Positions 19,730 to 31,850 of a stretch of DNA of 64,000 bases are shown here, piece after piece. The notes beneath the pieces are model-generated. The model was not told the DNA's origin. It worked only from the letters and a program-made list of their open reading frames with translations, and ran no database searches. Positions within the stretch are counted from its first letter, which is position 1. Each line of letters starts with the position of its first letter. This DNA is from Neoceratodus forsteri (taxonomy: Eukaryota; Chordata; Ceratodontiformes; Ceratodontidae). The stretch spans positions 823,300,501 through 823,364,500 of the forward strand of contig CM057459.1 of NCBI GenBank assembly GCA_016271365.2, read 5' to 3'. The translations under genes and the position numbers were made by a program.

Positions 19730-22665
19730 TTATTTATTTGTTTTTGTTAACCAGGTAAGCACACTAGACAACAACTGCCTATTTTCAGGTGCGACCCAGG
19801 AGATTTCAATACAGAGAACATGGTACATTGTCAAAGTAACATACGTGCCCACATACAGGTGGGGCCAGAGTACAATATATAGACATGGTACAGAGTCAGA
19901 GATAGCAAGCATGAATACAACTATAACTAGAATTAAAAGGTAGAGAGGACATTGCATCTTGTCTATACAATAAGGAAGATGTTATAACCACAGGGTAACA
20001 TGGAAGCATGGGGAGGCAGGAGATTAACAGGTAACCAAGGTGGAAGCATAAGCAGTGCACAATCTGGGTGATTGTCAGGTAACAGGCAAGGGGGAGAGTA
20101 AACAGTGCAGTAGGCCAGCAGGGTACTTAGCGGGTACAGAGAGGGGGAGGAAAGAGCCGGAGGACCACCACAACGGAGTCTGGCTCAAACTGAAGGGAGA
20201 GTACTGCCCTACAGTTGCATGCCCAGAGGACAGGGTAAGAATAATGTGGAGTCATCTAAGTGCTATAAGGGAGGGAGCTAATGGGTAAGTGGGTAAGGGG
20301 GCGCCTCTCAGAGGAGGGTGGGAAGTGCTATAGTGGAGAGTGGCAGAAGCCAAATTCAGCCTGTGGGACAGATGTCAGGGGAGAGGGAGAGACTCCCAGC
20401 AACTAGTTGGCACAAAGACAAGTGGAGGCTGCTTGAGGAACTTCCAAGAGATGTTTTGAAGCCAGGGTGGGAGGGGGCGGTCCGGACTAGGGCAGAAAGG
20501 GAGTTCTAAAGTCTCAGAGCATAGGCGGAGAAGACCCAATCACCAGTAAGTGAGTGGGTCCTCAGGACCATGCAATCCTGAGTTGAGCTGGACCTTAGGT
20601 GATAGGCTGGGGCGCAGTGTTTGAAGGGAAGGGCAAGAGTTGAGGGGCATGCAGTTTGAACAATATTATTGACCATGTTACCGAGGACAAAGGTTCGGTG
20701 TTTGTCGGGGGGGAGCCACTCCAGTCGGGCGTAGAGGGCACATTGCTGCATAAGGCGAGGTGCAGAGAGGGTGAAATGACATTTGTTGTTACAGGCCATA
20801 TCCCATTTGCTAGATAGTCATTCGGGACCGGCGCAAAGGCTACAAGCCCATAGCATAGTGTGGGTAGGAGGATCCCCCTGGCTATGGTGAGCTGAGTGGC
20901 TGGAGTGAGGCAGTCCTTTGCCCTGTATGCTAAGCCCAGCTTGCTGTTTGAGGCTTTGCAGATGTTCCGGAGATGCTCAGTGAGATCAAGCTGAGGATCT
21001 AGGGTCACCCCTAGGTACCTGGTGGATTTCAGGACAGGCAGGAAGGAGCCATTTCCCCCATGAATGGCAAGGGAGGAGGGACGTGATGCGGTTTTGGCCA
21101 CTGACCTGAATAACATGGCATGGGTCTTGTTTAGGTTAACAGTGAGCTTGTGTCCCATGAGCCAGTTTTGGATACACCCAAAGTCTGAGTTGAGTTGGGA
21201 GTTAATGGTTGAGATGTCCTAGGAACTAAATAATAGTATCAGGTCAGCTGCATAGAGTGTAGTAGACCCAAAGGTTGCAACGGAGGGGAGTTCATTTATG
21301 TAAAGGGAGAACAGAATGGGACCAAGAACGGGCCCTTGGGGGACTCTGTATCTGACTGGGGAAAGATCCGATAGGGCACGGTTAAAACAGGTGTATTGTT
21401 GTCTACCCCCAAGGTAGTTGGTGAATCAAGCAAGGGCTCAGGGGGAGAAGCCACGTGAGAGTAGAGTGGAGTGAAGGAGGTTGTGGTCGACCTGATCAAA
21501 GGCCTTAGAGAGGTCGACAAAGATGGCTCCAGTCAGTTTGCCAAGGTCCGTAGTGGATCTGACCTCTGAGGTGACCACAGCAATAGCAGTAGCTGTACTG
21601 TGCCCCTTCCTGAGCCCATGCTGTGCAGGGGAGAGAACTGCATACTCCTGAAGGTAATGGGAGATTTGTGCAGCTATGGCCTTTTCAAGTAGCTTGCTGG
21701 TAGCAGAGAGTATGGCAATGGGGTGGTAGTTGTTCATCTTCTTGGGGTCACCGTGCTTAAACTCCGGAACAACCTTGGCCACTTTCCACACTTCAGGTAA
21801 AATTCCCGAGGTGAGGGAAGAGTTGAATATGTGTGTAATCGGCCAGGCGAGGAAGGGTGCCCCCAAACTAAGAAACTTAGTCTCAAGGTTATCGTATCCC
21901 GGCCCGTGTGGTGTGAGAGACTAGCAAGGAGAGCTTGAGTCTCTCTAACAGAGATTTGTTTCAGGTAAAAATGAGGCCGGGGGAGGGGTGGTTGCCCGGA
22001 GGTTCAGGGGTGGGGAGTAGGAGGGGTGTGATGGCAGGCAGTACAGAGAACAAGCCATTGAATGCTGAGGCTATTGTCTGGGGGATATTACAGTTGGCCC
22101 CCTCAACATTCATGTCAGCGACCAAATTCTTGGCAGACCCTCTGACCATATTTTTAATGTTTTGCCAGAAGCATCGTGTTGAGCATGGCAGATTTACAGA
22201 ACTCACTCTTGGCGGCACGTATGGTGGCCTTGCAGGAGTTTCTGAGCTGTCGATATTCAAGGAGGTCGTGGGTGTCGCTGGAAATTTTGTGGTTGAACCA
22301 GCACTTGTCTCTCTGCTTCATGAGAGCTAGTAGTCCTCCATGGAGCCACTTTGTGACAGTGCCCCACACCCTCCTTTTCATGAGGGGAGCGTGCCTGTTT
22401 TGCAGAGGGATGAGAATTGCAAGGAAGTGGTCCAGGGCTTTGGCAGGGTCATTAGTGCTAAGTAGCCTAGTCCAGTTGGCACGGCATAGGTCATCCAAGT
22501 AGTCATTGAGGATAAACTTGGAGTAGTCCCTCATCTGAATCACTCTACTGGGAATTTTGGGGGCGGTGGATCTCCAGATGCAGTATATGGGAGAGTGATC
22601 AGAGATCGCATCCAGGAGTGTACCAGATTGGATGATTTTATCCAATCTGTTGCTCAGTAACCAGA
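19730..22665 (-). mobile_element. 5'-truncated L2-type LINE (element D), minus strand
   Basis: The 3' end lies at 19730 (TTTATTTATTTG, AACCAGGTAAGCACACTAGA) and the truncated 5' end near 22665 inside the endonuclease. It belongs to the same subfamily as the L2 at 38.16-42.80 kb, sharing protein blocks and tail. It sits in the ~170-bp tandem array of the hAT-like element. Confidence 0.82.
20500..22665 (-). pseudogene. L2-type endonuclease C-terminus and reverse transcriptase (element D)
   Basis: 22669-22154 encodes the end of the endonuclease and the linker (SDHSPIYCIWRSTAPKIPS, RRVWGTVTKWLHGGLLALM). 21866-21438 encodes RT fingers and palm start (ILPEVWKVAKVVPEFKHGD, IAILSATSKLLEKAIAAQ, IFVDLSKAFDQVDHNLL). 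Near 21270 the catalytic box reads LYAADLILLF, with the first aspartate of YADD replaced by alanine. 21158-20595 carries the rest (KTHAMLFRS, STRYLGVTLDPQLDLTEHL, LGLAYRAKDCLTPATQL). Frameshifts separate the pieces. Confidence 0.82.
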
Positions 22666-23154
22666 TCATTCTATAAACATTACAAAAAGGTTATTTGTGC
22701 TAATTTGCATATGTCTTGCTCCAAAGGTGCCTGAGTTATATGCAGATGACATTTTTTTCATGAAATATCCTGCAAAAAATAAAATGACAGATTTTGAGAA
22801 CATATTATTTTGAGGCAATGCATCATTTTGTCTTGAAATCTGACACATTGTTAGAATATCTTTTATCGGGGATCACGTGATGAGCTAGAGGGCCAACAGA
22901 AGTCTCCAAGACCGCTCCCATGCTCCGGCGAGTTAAACTTAATTTTTTACGTGCCCCGTGACGCCACAGTTCAATTTTCGGAACTGATTAGAGTCGGAGA
23001 GGCATATTAAGTTGCAGCGGGTGAAAGAAACCGCATCGGGGGAAAAAAGAAAAAAAAAAAGAGAACAGCAGCATCCACAGTGAGGCTTGCCTGTGGAAGG
23101 GCCGAGATGGGTAACGGAAGCCCCGAGCCCTTGGTAGCTAGAACGCCGGCGTGA

Positions 23155-23946
23155 AGCACCCAAGCCGCACTCCCTCCCCTGAGGAGACCGGCTGAACTCA
23201 GGGCAGAAATACCAGGGGGACAATCAACCTCTGAGGACATCAGCGAGATTAAACAGCTTTTGCAGGGGCTGGTTGCTGATTTTACCCTTCTCAAACCTGC
23301 CTTAAATGCTTTATCTCAAAGGGTGAGGGATGTTGAGGTGAGAATGGCCTCGCAGGAAAGGAAGTTGGAAACCATGGATTATGAGATAATTGGCCTTAAA
23401 AGACAAGTTAAAAAATTAGAAGACCGCCTGGAGGATCAGGAAGCACGTAGCAGGAGAAACAACCTAATCATGGCAGGTCTCCCTGAGAAGTCTGAAGGCC
23501 CAGACTGTGTAGCATTCATGCAGGACCTTCTCCAGAAGTTATTTGGTCCGACCTCATTTGGGGAATCATATGATATTGATCAAGCTCACCGATCACTGAG
23601 AGAACCCCCCCCACCCGGTGCTCACCCTAGGGTTCTCATTATGAGATTTCTGAATTACAAAGAGAAGACCCATGTTCTGAATAAAGCCAGGGCTATTAGA
23701 AACTTTCAATGGAATGGGGCTTCCATTTGGCTCTTCCAGGACTTAATACCTTCAGTGAGAGAGAAACAAAAAGAGTATGAAGAGATCAAGAAAAAGCTGT
23801 ACCTAGCGGGTCTGAAATTTAGATTGCAGTACCCAGCTACATTGACGGTGAAATTGCCAAAAGGAGACAAAAGGTATTCCACAGCTCGCAATGCCCTGGA
23901 GGGCCTCAGGGTGGAGCTACCTGACCTGTTCAAATCGGTGACTTGA
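23155..23946 (+). pseudogene. L1 ORF1 protein (RNA-binding), start codon missing
   Basis: ORF1p binds L1 RNA as a trimer in the cytoplasmic RNP. Reading is open from a TGA near 23153 to TGA at 23944. It shows a heptad-like coiled coil (LSQRVRDVEVRMASQERKLE, then LKRQVKKLEDRLEDQEARSR), the RRNNLIMAGLPE start of the RRM-like domain, and a C-terminal domain (FLNYKEKTHVLNKAR, KLYLAGLKFRLQYPATLTV). The first in-frame ATG is at ~23344, inside the coiled coil; the proper start seems lost or mutated. The domain order is that of vertebrate L1/Tx1 elements. Confidence 0.85.
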
Positions 23947-24661
23947 AGGAGTAAAAAGGCCTACGATGGATGCAGATGGAACTGTGCTGAGTGATACGAA
24001 GGATATCAGGGAAGCGCCTAGACAGATGGCAGAAACCTACCAGATGCTCAGTTTTGTTTTTTTTTCCTTTTTGATAGAGATGAAGTTCTAAAAGACTGTG
24101 AAAATGAATGCCCTGATTTTTGTTTCTGTTGTTCATTTTAATACAATACTTGTCCAGGGCAGAACTGATTTGAAAGTATGGACCTTGCTGATGGTGATCA
24201 TTTCTTTCCACTAGATGTTCAGAGTTTATCAGCCTTATTTTGAGCCCTAAGGGATAATTGACAAGCCAAAGTAGATTATATTTGGCAAGCTGAGGCAGAC
24301 CGCTACTTGGCTTTCATGATCCCTTGTCTATGGGGCACTTATGTAATGGGAAATGGCAGCCCCCCCTTTATTTTTTATTTTTTCACCAATCTTTTAGGTG
24401 GTAAGGGGCAGATTTAAAGCTACCCTTGAGGTGGGGATTAGGTTGGGGTATACTTTGTGGATTACATGCTGAGGCGTGGGGGAGGGTCGGAGACATGTCG
24501 GGGGCTGACTCATACACTTCTCATGAGAATTAAGGAGGACGATCAGAGGATCTGGGGTGGGGGGTTAGAGGGCTATGGGGGAGAGAGAGAGAAAGAATCC
24601 AAGATATATAACAAGAAAAGTAGGGCATATGAGAGTGACTATAGGGGTACTGATATAGTAG

Positions 24662-25380
24662 ATGGTTTTAATTAAGTTTCTGTCATGGAATGTGAAAGGC
24701 CTCAGGGGGAGGAAGAAGAGAATAGCTATACTGCAGTATATAAACCAGCTAGGAATACACATTGTGGCACTCCAAGAAACACATTTACTGAGCGAGGAGT
24801 TGCACCTACTCAAGAAAGGATGGGTAGTCAAGGTCATAGGAGTTGTGAAAGCCAAAGCGTCTGGGGCGTGACAATATTAATTAGGAAATCATGCCCATTT
24901 GTGGTGGAGCGAACCTTGCCAAGGGAGGACGGTAGGGGGATATACATGTCGGGTTCAGTCTTGGGAAACTCATTTTCTTATGCTTCAATTTATGGCCCTA
25001 ATCCCCCCAAGCCAGAATTATTTGCTTCCTTGGAAGCAGACATCGCTACACTTCCTCATAACCCTTTGATCATAGCAGGAGACTGGAACCTCTGCCTGGA
25101 CAATAAGGTGGACAGAAGCCCTGTAAGTAATAGATCCCCTAATGCTTCTCAGATTGCATTGAGTAGATTTATGGGGATTACAGCTTTATTAGATCCATAT
25201 AAAGTGTATAAAAAAGGGGATACAGAGATGACTTTTTATTCTGGGGTTCATAAGTCGCACTCAAGGATTGACTTTTTTCTGGTCAATGGGGATGTGCTTA
25301 GTAGGATTAAAAGTCTAAATACCTTTAGCAGGGTACTTTCAGACCACTCCCCAATTCAGATGCTATGGGAATTAGATCAT
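24662..25380 (+). pseudogene. L1 ORF2 endonuclease domain (element E)
   Basis: The APE-type endonuclease starts LIKFLSWNVKGLRGRKKR and VALQETHLL (catalytic N and E boxes intact). A frameshift at about 24850-24875 moves reading to the next frame, where YASIYGPNPPKPELF, IIAGDWNLCLDNKVDRS, SHSRIDFFLVNG and LSDHSPIQML follow. The catalytic GDWN, RIDFF and SDH blocks are present. Only the one frameshift breaks it. Confidence 0.87.
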
Positions 25381-28119
25381 ATACCTCCGAAACCATATCG
25401 ATGGAGGCTAGATGAAGGGATCTTAGTGGAAGATAATATGGTAGATAGGATAGAGGATTCCCTTAAGGAGATTATTCAAACTCAAGTTCCAACTTTAACA
25501 GATAAGAAGCTTGCTTGGCCAGTCTGTAAAGTTTTATATGCGGGAATAGCGCAGGAATACTCTGCTAGGAGGAACAAAATAGATAGAGCCCGGGAGGAAT
25601 TCTTAATGGGGGCCATACGGTCATTGTCGTCAGTGGAGGGATCCTCCCCAGAAGTAGATAAGGAGCTAAAGGAATTAAGAGAAGAGTATAGGGGGATATG
25701 GAATCTTAGGGTAGACTCTTGGGGGGAGAGACTAAGCACTAAATATCTGTTACAAGGTGATGTGCCGGGCCGTGTATTGGTGCACAGAATTAGGGAGCGG
25801 GAGGCAGAAAGAGTGATTCTGGCTGTTAATTTTGGAGGGGGAATTATTATGGAACCTCAAAGACTGGCTGATGCCTTCGCAGACTATTATGCTAGTATAT
25901 ACCAAGAGGGGGCCGCTAGCACAGAGGACAAAATTAAGAGCTTTCTTGATAGAATACCGCTGCCCAGATTGAGCATGGAGCAGGCCCAAGCACTGTCTGC
26001 TCCAATCTCGAAAATGGAGATCAGGGAGACAATTAAAAACCTGCCTATTGGTAAGGCACCGGGGCCGGATGGCTTGTCGGCCAAATTTTACAAAACGCAT
26101 TTAGAGACAATAATGCCTTTACTATAAGAATTCTTTTCGAATATTATGGAAGAGGGAGTGCCCATCCGCCCCTGTATCAAGCTTATATTACTTTGATACC
26201 AAAGCCAGATAAACCTAGAGATCTGCAGGGTAATTATAGACCCATTGCTTTAATAAACCAGGACATCAAAGTACTCACTAAGATCTTGGCTAATAGGGTC
26301 CTTAAAGTTGCTCCTTTATTAATTAGCCAGGATCAAATTGGATTTATGCCAGGTAGAGGGGCACATGATGCGTTAAGAAAATTACACCACATCCTATATA
26401 AGGCCTCTAATTTGAAGTCTGCTATGGCCCTGATAGCACTTGACACCGAGAAGGCATTTGATCGGGTTTCCCATGATCTTTTATTCTTCACAATGGAAAA
26501 AATGGGCTTCCCAAAGGGACTTCTCCAAGGTATTAAAAACCTGTATAATGCCCCCACTGCCAGGGTTTTATGCAATGGCTATTTGTCTAAAGAGTTTTCC
26601 TCCGTAATGGAACTAGACAAGGTTGTCCCCTGTCACCAATTTTATTAATATTTACCTGGAACCCTGCTAAGAGCACTCTCTATGGAACCCATGGTTCGAG
26701 GGTCGGAGTTCAAGGGATGGAGCTTAAATTTTTAGATTGTTGCTGGCGATATCTTGTTGCACTTGAACAATCCAGCTGTCAGAGTTCAACACGCCTGGAA
26801 ATTATTGGGGATTTCTCGATGGTTTCAAATTATAAACTAAATCAAGCAAACCCAAGTTCTCCCGCTTATGGTACACACCCTTAAATCAGATTTCAAACAC
26901 CTGCAGATCAACTGGGTCCTGGATAAGATTAAATACTTGGGAATTTGGATTAGAGCCAGGTCTGAAGATGGGGTGGAGGACAATCTGGGTAATTTATTGG
27001 CTATAATTAAAAATTATATCTTAAGGTGGAATAAACTCCCTTTAAACTTCACTGCCAGATTAGGAATGATTAAAATGAATCTGTTGCCCAGATTATTGTA
27101 CCCCATACACCTTCTACCATACAATATCCCGAAGGGCCACTTTATTAGTATCCAAAGGATAATCTCAAGCTTCCTATGGAATTCTAAACCCCCAAGGAAG
27201 AAACACACTACCTTGCGCCTCCCTTACCCTAAAGGAGGTATAAAACTCCCTGATCTGTTCCTATATTATGTTGCAGGACAGCTTGGGTTAATGGAACAAT
27301 GGGCAAGAACTGGGGAGGTAGGAGGGTATATACCAACTTGGCTGCAAATTGAGCAGAGCATTCTAAAAGTTTAAAACTTTCCGGCTGCACTGCTGTATAC
27401 AGACCCGGTGGTTTTGCCTACTAGGGGGGTGCATACACCAACTGAAAAGTCGATGAAGACTTGGTGGGAACTATTAAACCCGGCTCAGAGGAAGGCACAG
27501 AGGGGGAGCAAGAGATCAACCCATAGTGGGTAATCTTAATTTCCATCTAGGGGGATCGGTAATTAGCCCACAATGGGCACCACATTTGGCTAAGCTAAAA
27601 CTGATAGATGTTATACTCGATGATAAGGTGAGCCTACCAGCTCATACTAGGGAGTGGGTCTTTTTTAAAAAGGTCCAAATTAAAAATATGGTACAGAAGT
27701 TCATACGAGACAATAAAGTAGAAGGACTGACCTCATTCACATGGGATTATTTGAAAGAGCTAGATCTCCTACAACACCCCCTTTCCAAGGTGTATAAGGT
27801 GCTGTTAGAATTTCTGAGCTCAGAGTTTGAGGCCCAGACAGTCTACTGGGATAAAATTCTCTCCCCCCTGAGGCCTGACTGGAAGGAGATTTGGAAAAAT
27901 GTTAAAATCCTGTCGATTCCGAAGTACAGGACTATGCAATTCTTCATTTGTTCGAATATTTATTATACCCCTGTTAAACTATGTTCTAGAAAACTCAGAC
28001 AGACAGATCTGTGCTTTAGATGTGAATCAAAACCGGGGGACCTACTTCATGTAATGTGGAACTGTCCTAAAATCCATTCGTTATGGAACCAAATTGGCCA
28101 AAAATGGACCCACTGTTAA
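25380..28119 (+). pseudogene. L1 ORF2 reverse transcriptase and C-terminal zinc knuckle (element E)
   Basis: The RT begins IGKAPGPDGLSAKFYKTHLE (~26050-26100) and stops at 26127. It resumes in other frames as MIPKPDKPRDLQGNYRPIAL, IGFMPGRGAHDALRKLHH and IALDTEKAFDRVSHDLLFF (26193-26648). A gap follows, and near 26740 the catalytic box reads VAGDILLHL instead of FADDILLF, so the first aspartate is lost. Thumb sequence (IKYLGIWIRARSEDG, GGIKLPDLFLYYVAGQLG) lies at 26868-27374. The C-terminal cysteine motif CFRCESKPGDLLHVMWNC is near 28013-28066. The element is clearly dead. Confidence 0.87.
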
Positions 28120-29319
28120 ACTATACTGAATATATCAAACTGAATCTGTCTCCTTGGGGACATGAAACTAATAATGAGATTCAGCCAAATATCATGTGCC
28201 TCTGATGTCTGCCTTGGTTAAAGCTTTTGTGCTGAGACATTGGAAGAATAGTAATATATACACTTATGATCAATGGGTCAGAGATTTGATGCAGGTCCTG
28301 GGCAGACTTAAAAGGCAGATGACTGTAGAGGGGAAAAAAGAAGCTATATGCCAGAAGGTGGGGAGCCTTAGATGCAGTATACTCGATTCAACAGAAAGGC
28401 CCCGAAACTCGGATCTTTCTGTCTGAAGGGTAGTAATCTACAATATTCATGTAATAGAATTGATAAGTAGCTAGGATTGTATGGAGATGTATTACCCCTT
28501 CGAGGGGATGTCTTTAATGATTGGAACATAACACTCTCATGGGATTAAGTTTTATAGGGATGGAAGTTTTTTATACATACTTCAAGGTCAAGCAAGGTCC
28601 TCTCTCTCTCTCTCTCTCAGGGACACAGTTATCTAAGATGGTCCCTGTACAGACACTAGTATGACAAAGGTGACGGAATGATATAAATTCCTGGAGGGAC
28701 AAGAATTGGGTTAGACTACCGCCAGCAGTGAAGAAACAGAAATGTGTGTTACTTTGATTTAAGGGGACTCAAGTTTTCATTTTCTTCTATCTAGGGACTC
28801 CATGTAACTGTGATTGTAAATAAGTTGGGGGATGTATATAGTTTCCACGCCCAGTTTAGGGATGTGGGCCCAGGACCCCACCCTGGGATGTATGTATGTA
28901 TGTCTTACTGTTGAGAGTATAAAACTCCAATAAAGAAGTTCAAAAAAAAAAAAAGAATATCTTTTATCAAGGAAAAATGCCAAATTTAAGATTTCTTTCT
29001 CAATAGACAGCTGAGGTATATGCAGATAAAAATGTTCATGAAATTTTACACACACACAAAAAAAAATGACAGATTCTGAGTTCTTATAATTTGGAAACTG
29101 TCCATCCAAATTTCATAATATTTGGCACACTACCAAGAGTGAAAATGCCAAATATCAAAGTTCTCAATTAACTAGCAGCTGAGTTCTGACCACATTACAA
29201 CATTTTAAACATACTACAAATGTTTAATGAAATTCCATGGAATTTCACAGAATTTCTCATAATTTAATTAAAATTAAGCAAATTCTAAATTTTCCCATTC
29301 TGCACAGCTTTAGTATTTG

Positions 29320-29600
29320 TACATGTAGCTGTGGAAACATAAGGCCCTGCAGGCCCTGCACTTCCATTTATAGGGTATACGTCCCATACAGCGTCAAGTC
29401 GACAGCGACTGACACTACAGTGACAACAGCGCCAGGTCACTGCAGTGTCGGTGCTGGACCTGGCACTGTTTTCAGGGGGTCTTACACACCCTTCCCAATC
29501 AGCTCAGACTTGGAGTTGATTATTTTAAGTGAGGGAGTGCAGGGGAAAAGCCCCCCACTTGGGGGGTTCAGGGGGCATAGAAAACAGTGATCACCTTAAT
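29320..29600. other. Unassigned GC-rich stretch
   Basis: It contains a small inverted repeat GCCAGGTC..GGACCTGGC (29429-29463) and a GGGGAAAAGCCCCCCACTT run. No gene is recognised. Confidence 0.4.
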
Positions 29601-30480
29601 GCCAATGACAAATGCAGTCAACATAAAGGTTTCATTGTACCATCAGTCAACAAAATTTTTATCGTGTACAGTTGTAGATCCCATTTATAGGACAACAGTG
29701 ACCACATTGTCAGCATATACATCAAATTACCCCACATCATCTACACAGTACAGAACATTTTTGAATCCCCAACAAAATGCAGTTCTGTGCAACTGCAATA
29801 CCATTCTACACCACAGGTGGGAAAACATATTCTGAGCAGGATTTTAAAAATGACAGGTGTGACATACATGGGGTGGGGGTAATAAGAAGGCTATGTTGAA
29901 AATCTGGTGTCAAAATAATATATTTAACATTTCAAATGTTATTCCTGAGCATAGTGAAATTGCAACAAATGGTCAAAACTTTGGCATTTTTTTCATTTTT
30001 TGACCCCAAATTTTCAACATAGTCTTCTTATTATCTCACCTCATATACCCCAAAGGAAACAATGTTTAAATCTGTGCAAGAAAATGCAATTCTATGCCAC
30101 ACCTGCAAAACATGTTTTGGACAGGATGTGAAAATTGACAGCTGTAATGTTCATGAGGTAGTGTGAAAAAATGGATATGTTGAAAATTTGAAGTAAAAAT
30201 ATTGAAAATTACCAAATGTATGTGTGTACATAGAAAAATTTCAAGGAATGCACATAACTTTTCCATTTTTAGGATTTTTTTCATCGAATTTTCAAGATTG
30301 CATTTTTGGACCCCACCTCCATAACGCTAGTAGGTGCAATTTTATATTTCAGTCCTGAAAGGTGAGTTTGAACAGCAACAGTGAAATCACCTTCCTGGCC
30401 TTATTAACAAAATGACAGTGTCAGCATTCATGAGGTGGGGTCCCAAAAAGGCCATGTTGAAAAGTTTGTAAAAAAATTCC
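29600..30480. repeat. ~280-bp tandem units with internal inverted repeats
   Basis: Three anchors at 29851 (TGACAGGTGTGAC), 30136 (TGACAGCTGTAATG) and 30413 (TGACAGTGTCAGC) are each followed by CAT(A/G)AGGT-like sequence and ATGTTGAAAA. They give periods of 285 and 277 bp. Within unit 1, 29880-29915 pairs with 29998-30033 (33 of 36 positions, 82-nt spacer). Non-coding. Confidence 0.65.
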
Positions 30481-30945
30481 TAAAGATGGCAAAGTTATGA
30501 ACGTAAATTCAAAACACCATTGAAACACATTATATGGCACTTACCTTGATTCCTCAGTTTAAGGTTAGACTTTGAATAGTGCACATGCATCTCAGTCCAA
30601 AGAATATGACAGCGTACAGCCTCCGGTGGTAAGTATAGGGTAAGGGTGTGTGTCTGATGGTGGGTGCTTAGTGGAATGGTCAGTATAAGAGAGGGGGATG
30701 GTGGTGATGACTTGGGACCATTTTCTTTTTTTCAGGTTTAAAAAATACATTGGGACTGTTTTTTTTTTTCTCTTTACAAGTACAAGACAAGTACATAAAT
30801 ATTTTGGTGCACAGGGAGTGGGCTCCTCAATGTCCCACACTGCTGGGAGGGCTTATAATGCTGACATGGGGATTGGGCCCCCCAGTGTTGGCACATGAAA
30901 TAAAATAATGGGGTAAGGGGGGGAGAGGGAGCTAAATAAAATTAT
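30481..30945. other. Unassigned sequence
   Basis: No gene and no element are recognised. Short open readings on both strands around 30.6-30.9 kb are mutually antisense and lack motifs. Confidence 0.35.
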
Positions 30946-30948
30946 GGG

Positions 30949-31073
30949 ACAGCAATCAGAGGGTGGGGGATGCTACTAGACACCAGGGACAGCAATCAGC
31001 AGGAAGTGAGTGCCACTAGACCCCAAGAACAGTGATCAGAGGGTGGGGGGTGCAACTAGAATCCAGGGAAAAG
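30949..31073 (+). repeat. Three tandem ~57-bp units of the CTAGACACCAGGGA family
   Basis: The phrase AGCAATCAGAGGGTGGGGGA, then TGCTACTAGACACCAGGGAC, repeats three times with drift (ACTAGACCCCAAGAAC, ACTAGAATCCAGGGAA). It is the same unit as in the arms of the foldback elements at 4.3-5.6 and 34.7-35.7 kb, here without an inverted partner. Confidence 0.65.
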
Positions 31074-31178
31074 GGCGATTCACACTTAACACTGCAGCCA
31101 GCAGCATGACTTAACTAAGCTGTGCACCCAAGATTTTGGATGCCCAGAAAACCTATTAGTGGGCACAATATTAAAAAC

Positions 31179-31231
31179 CAGACATCAGAAGCTAGCTAAA
31201 AATATCCTGTTTAGCTAGGTTCTGATGTTTG
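31179..31231. repeat. Hairpin, 22-nt arms
   Basis: CAGACATCAGAAGCTAGCTA (31179 onward) pairs with TTTAGCTAGGTTCTGATG (31210-31231) with three mismatches and a 9-nt loop. Its element is unknown. Confidence 0.6.
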
Positions 31232-31850
31232 CTTTTAAAAAATCTAGCATTTTTGTATATTTTCCATGTTTGTAGATTTGTGGAAAAGACCCACAAGATT
31301 GTGGTTGGAACAGCACAAACAAATACTTTGTGCTGTGGCAATTCAGTGGCATGAAACCAAAAACCAGCATTGATGGCATAAAAATTTAAATTTTACCACA
31401 GAACATTATCTGGAAACCCTACTGCTTATGTGCAGGTTGGAAAACATTAAAATTGAAAGAATGATAACTGTGGAACCCCTTGATATTTTTTTGGGACATG
31501 ATGCATGTCAGCAGCAGGTTTGGGGCAAAAAAATCCTTTCCATGTAGGCTGTAGGTGAAAGCAAAAAAAATACAATGTTATGTATAGGAAAAAAGGTTTC
31601 TTTTTCAAAAAATGACACGCAGGCCTCAGAAACCACACAAGCTGGTGTCACAAAAATGTTTGCGAATCAACACCTTGTCTCCTAGACAACACATACTAAA
31701 TTTTAACTCTTTTTGTCAAAGAAAGCCAAAGAAATTAATGTGCAAAGTTAGGGGTTTAATATTCAACAGGCTACTCAACCCTAACTATAGAGGTGCTACC
31801 GTGTCCCTTTAATTTTTAGGGTATTTTGATATTTCCATAAACAAGGCTTG
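31232..31850. other. Unassigned sequence
   Basis: No gene or named repeat is recognised. It lies between a hairpin and the end of a minus-strand Tx1-like remnant and may be part of that element's lost ORF2. Confidence 0.35.

Larger units (their letters stand above)
22868..28953 (+). mobile_element. Full-length L1-type LINE (element E) with perfect 15-bp target duplication
   Basis: The 6.1-kb element has a GC-rich 5' UTR (22868-~23155), ORF1, ORF2, a 3' UTR with a TC run (28600-28618), AATAAA near 28930 and a 13-nt A tail. The 15-bp AGAATATCTTTTATC lies immediately before (22853-22867) and after (28954-28968). This marks endonuclease-primed insertion and the youngest clear event in this stretch. 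The mutations below show it is nonetheless inactive. Confidence 0.92.
13862..29312. mobile_element. hAT-like non-autonomous element with ~170-bp internal tandem units, expanded by nested LINEs
   Basis: The left end TAGAGCTGTGTGGAAT and the inverted right end TAAAGCTGTGCAGAAT match at 13 of 16 positions. They are flanked by 8-bp GCATTTAT (13854-13861) and GTATTTGT (29313-29320), 6 of 8 identical, as expected for hAT. The non-LINE segments (13862-14533, 17391-17472, 18578-18780, 19440-19729, 22666-22867, 28969-29312) read as one diverged array: for example GCTTCAAATGGGACTGAGTT, AGTTGTAGG.. and TTGCCAACATTTAA recur about every 165-175 bp. Without its insertions the element would be ~1.8 kb. No transposase is present. 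Confidence 0.65.

Noticed and set aside
20055..20509. Plus-strand readings at 20.0-20.5 kb
   Set aside because: Antisense to the 3' part of the minus-strand L2; composition follows that element.
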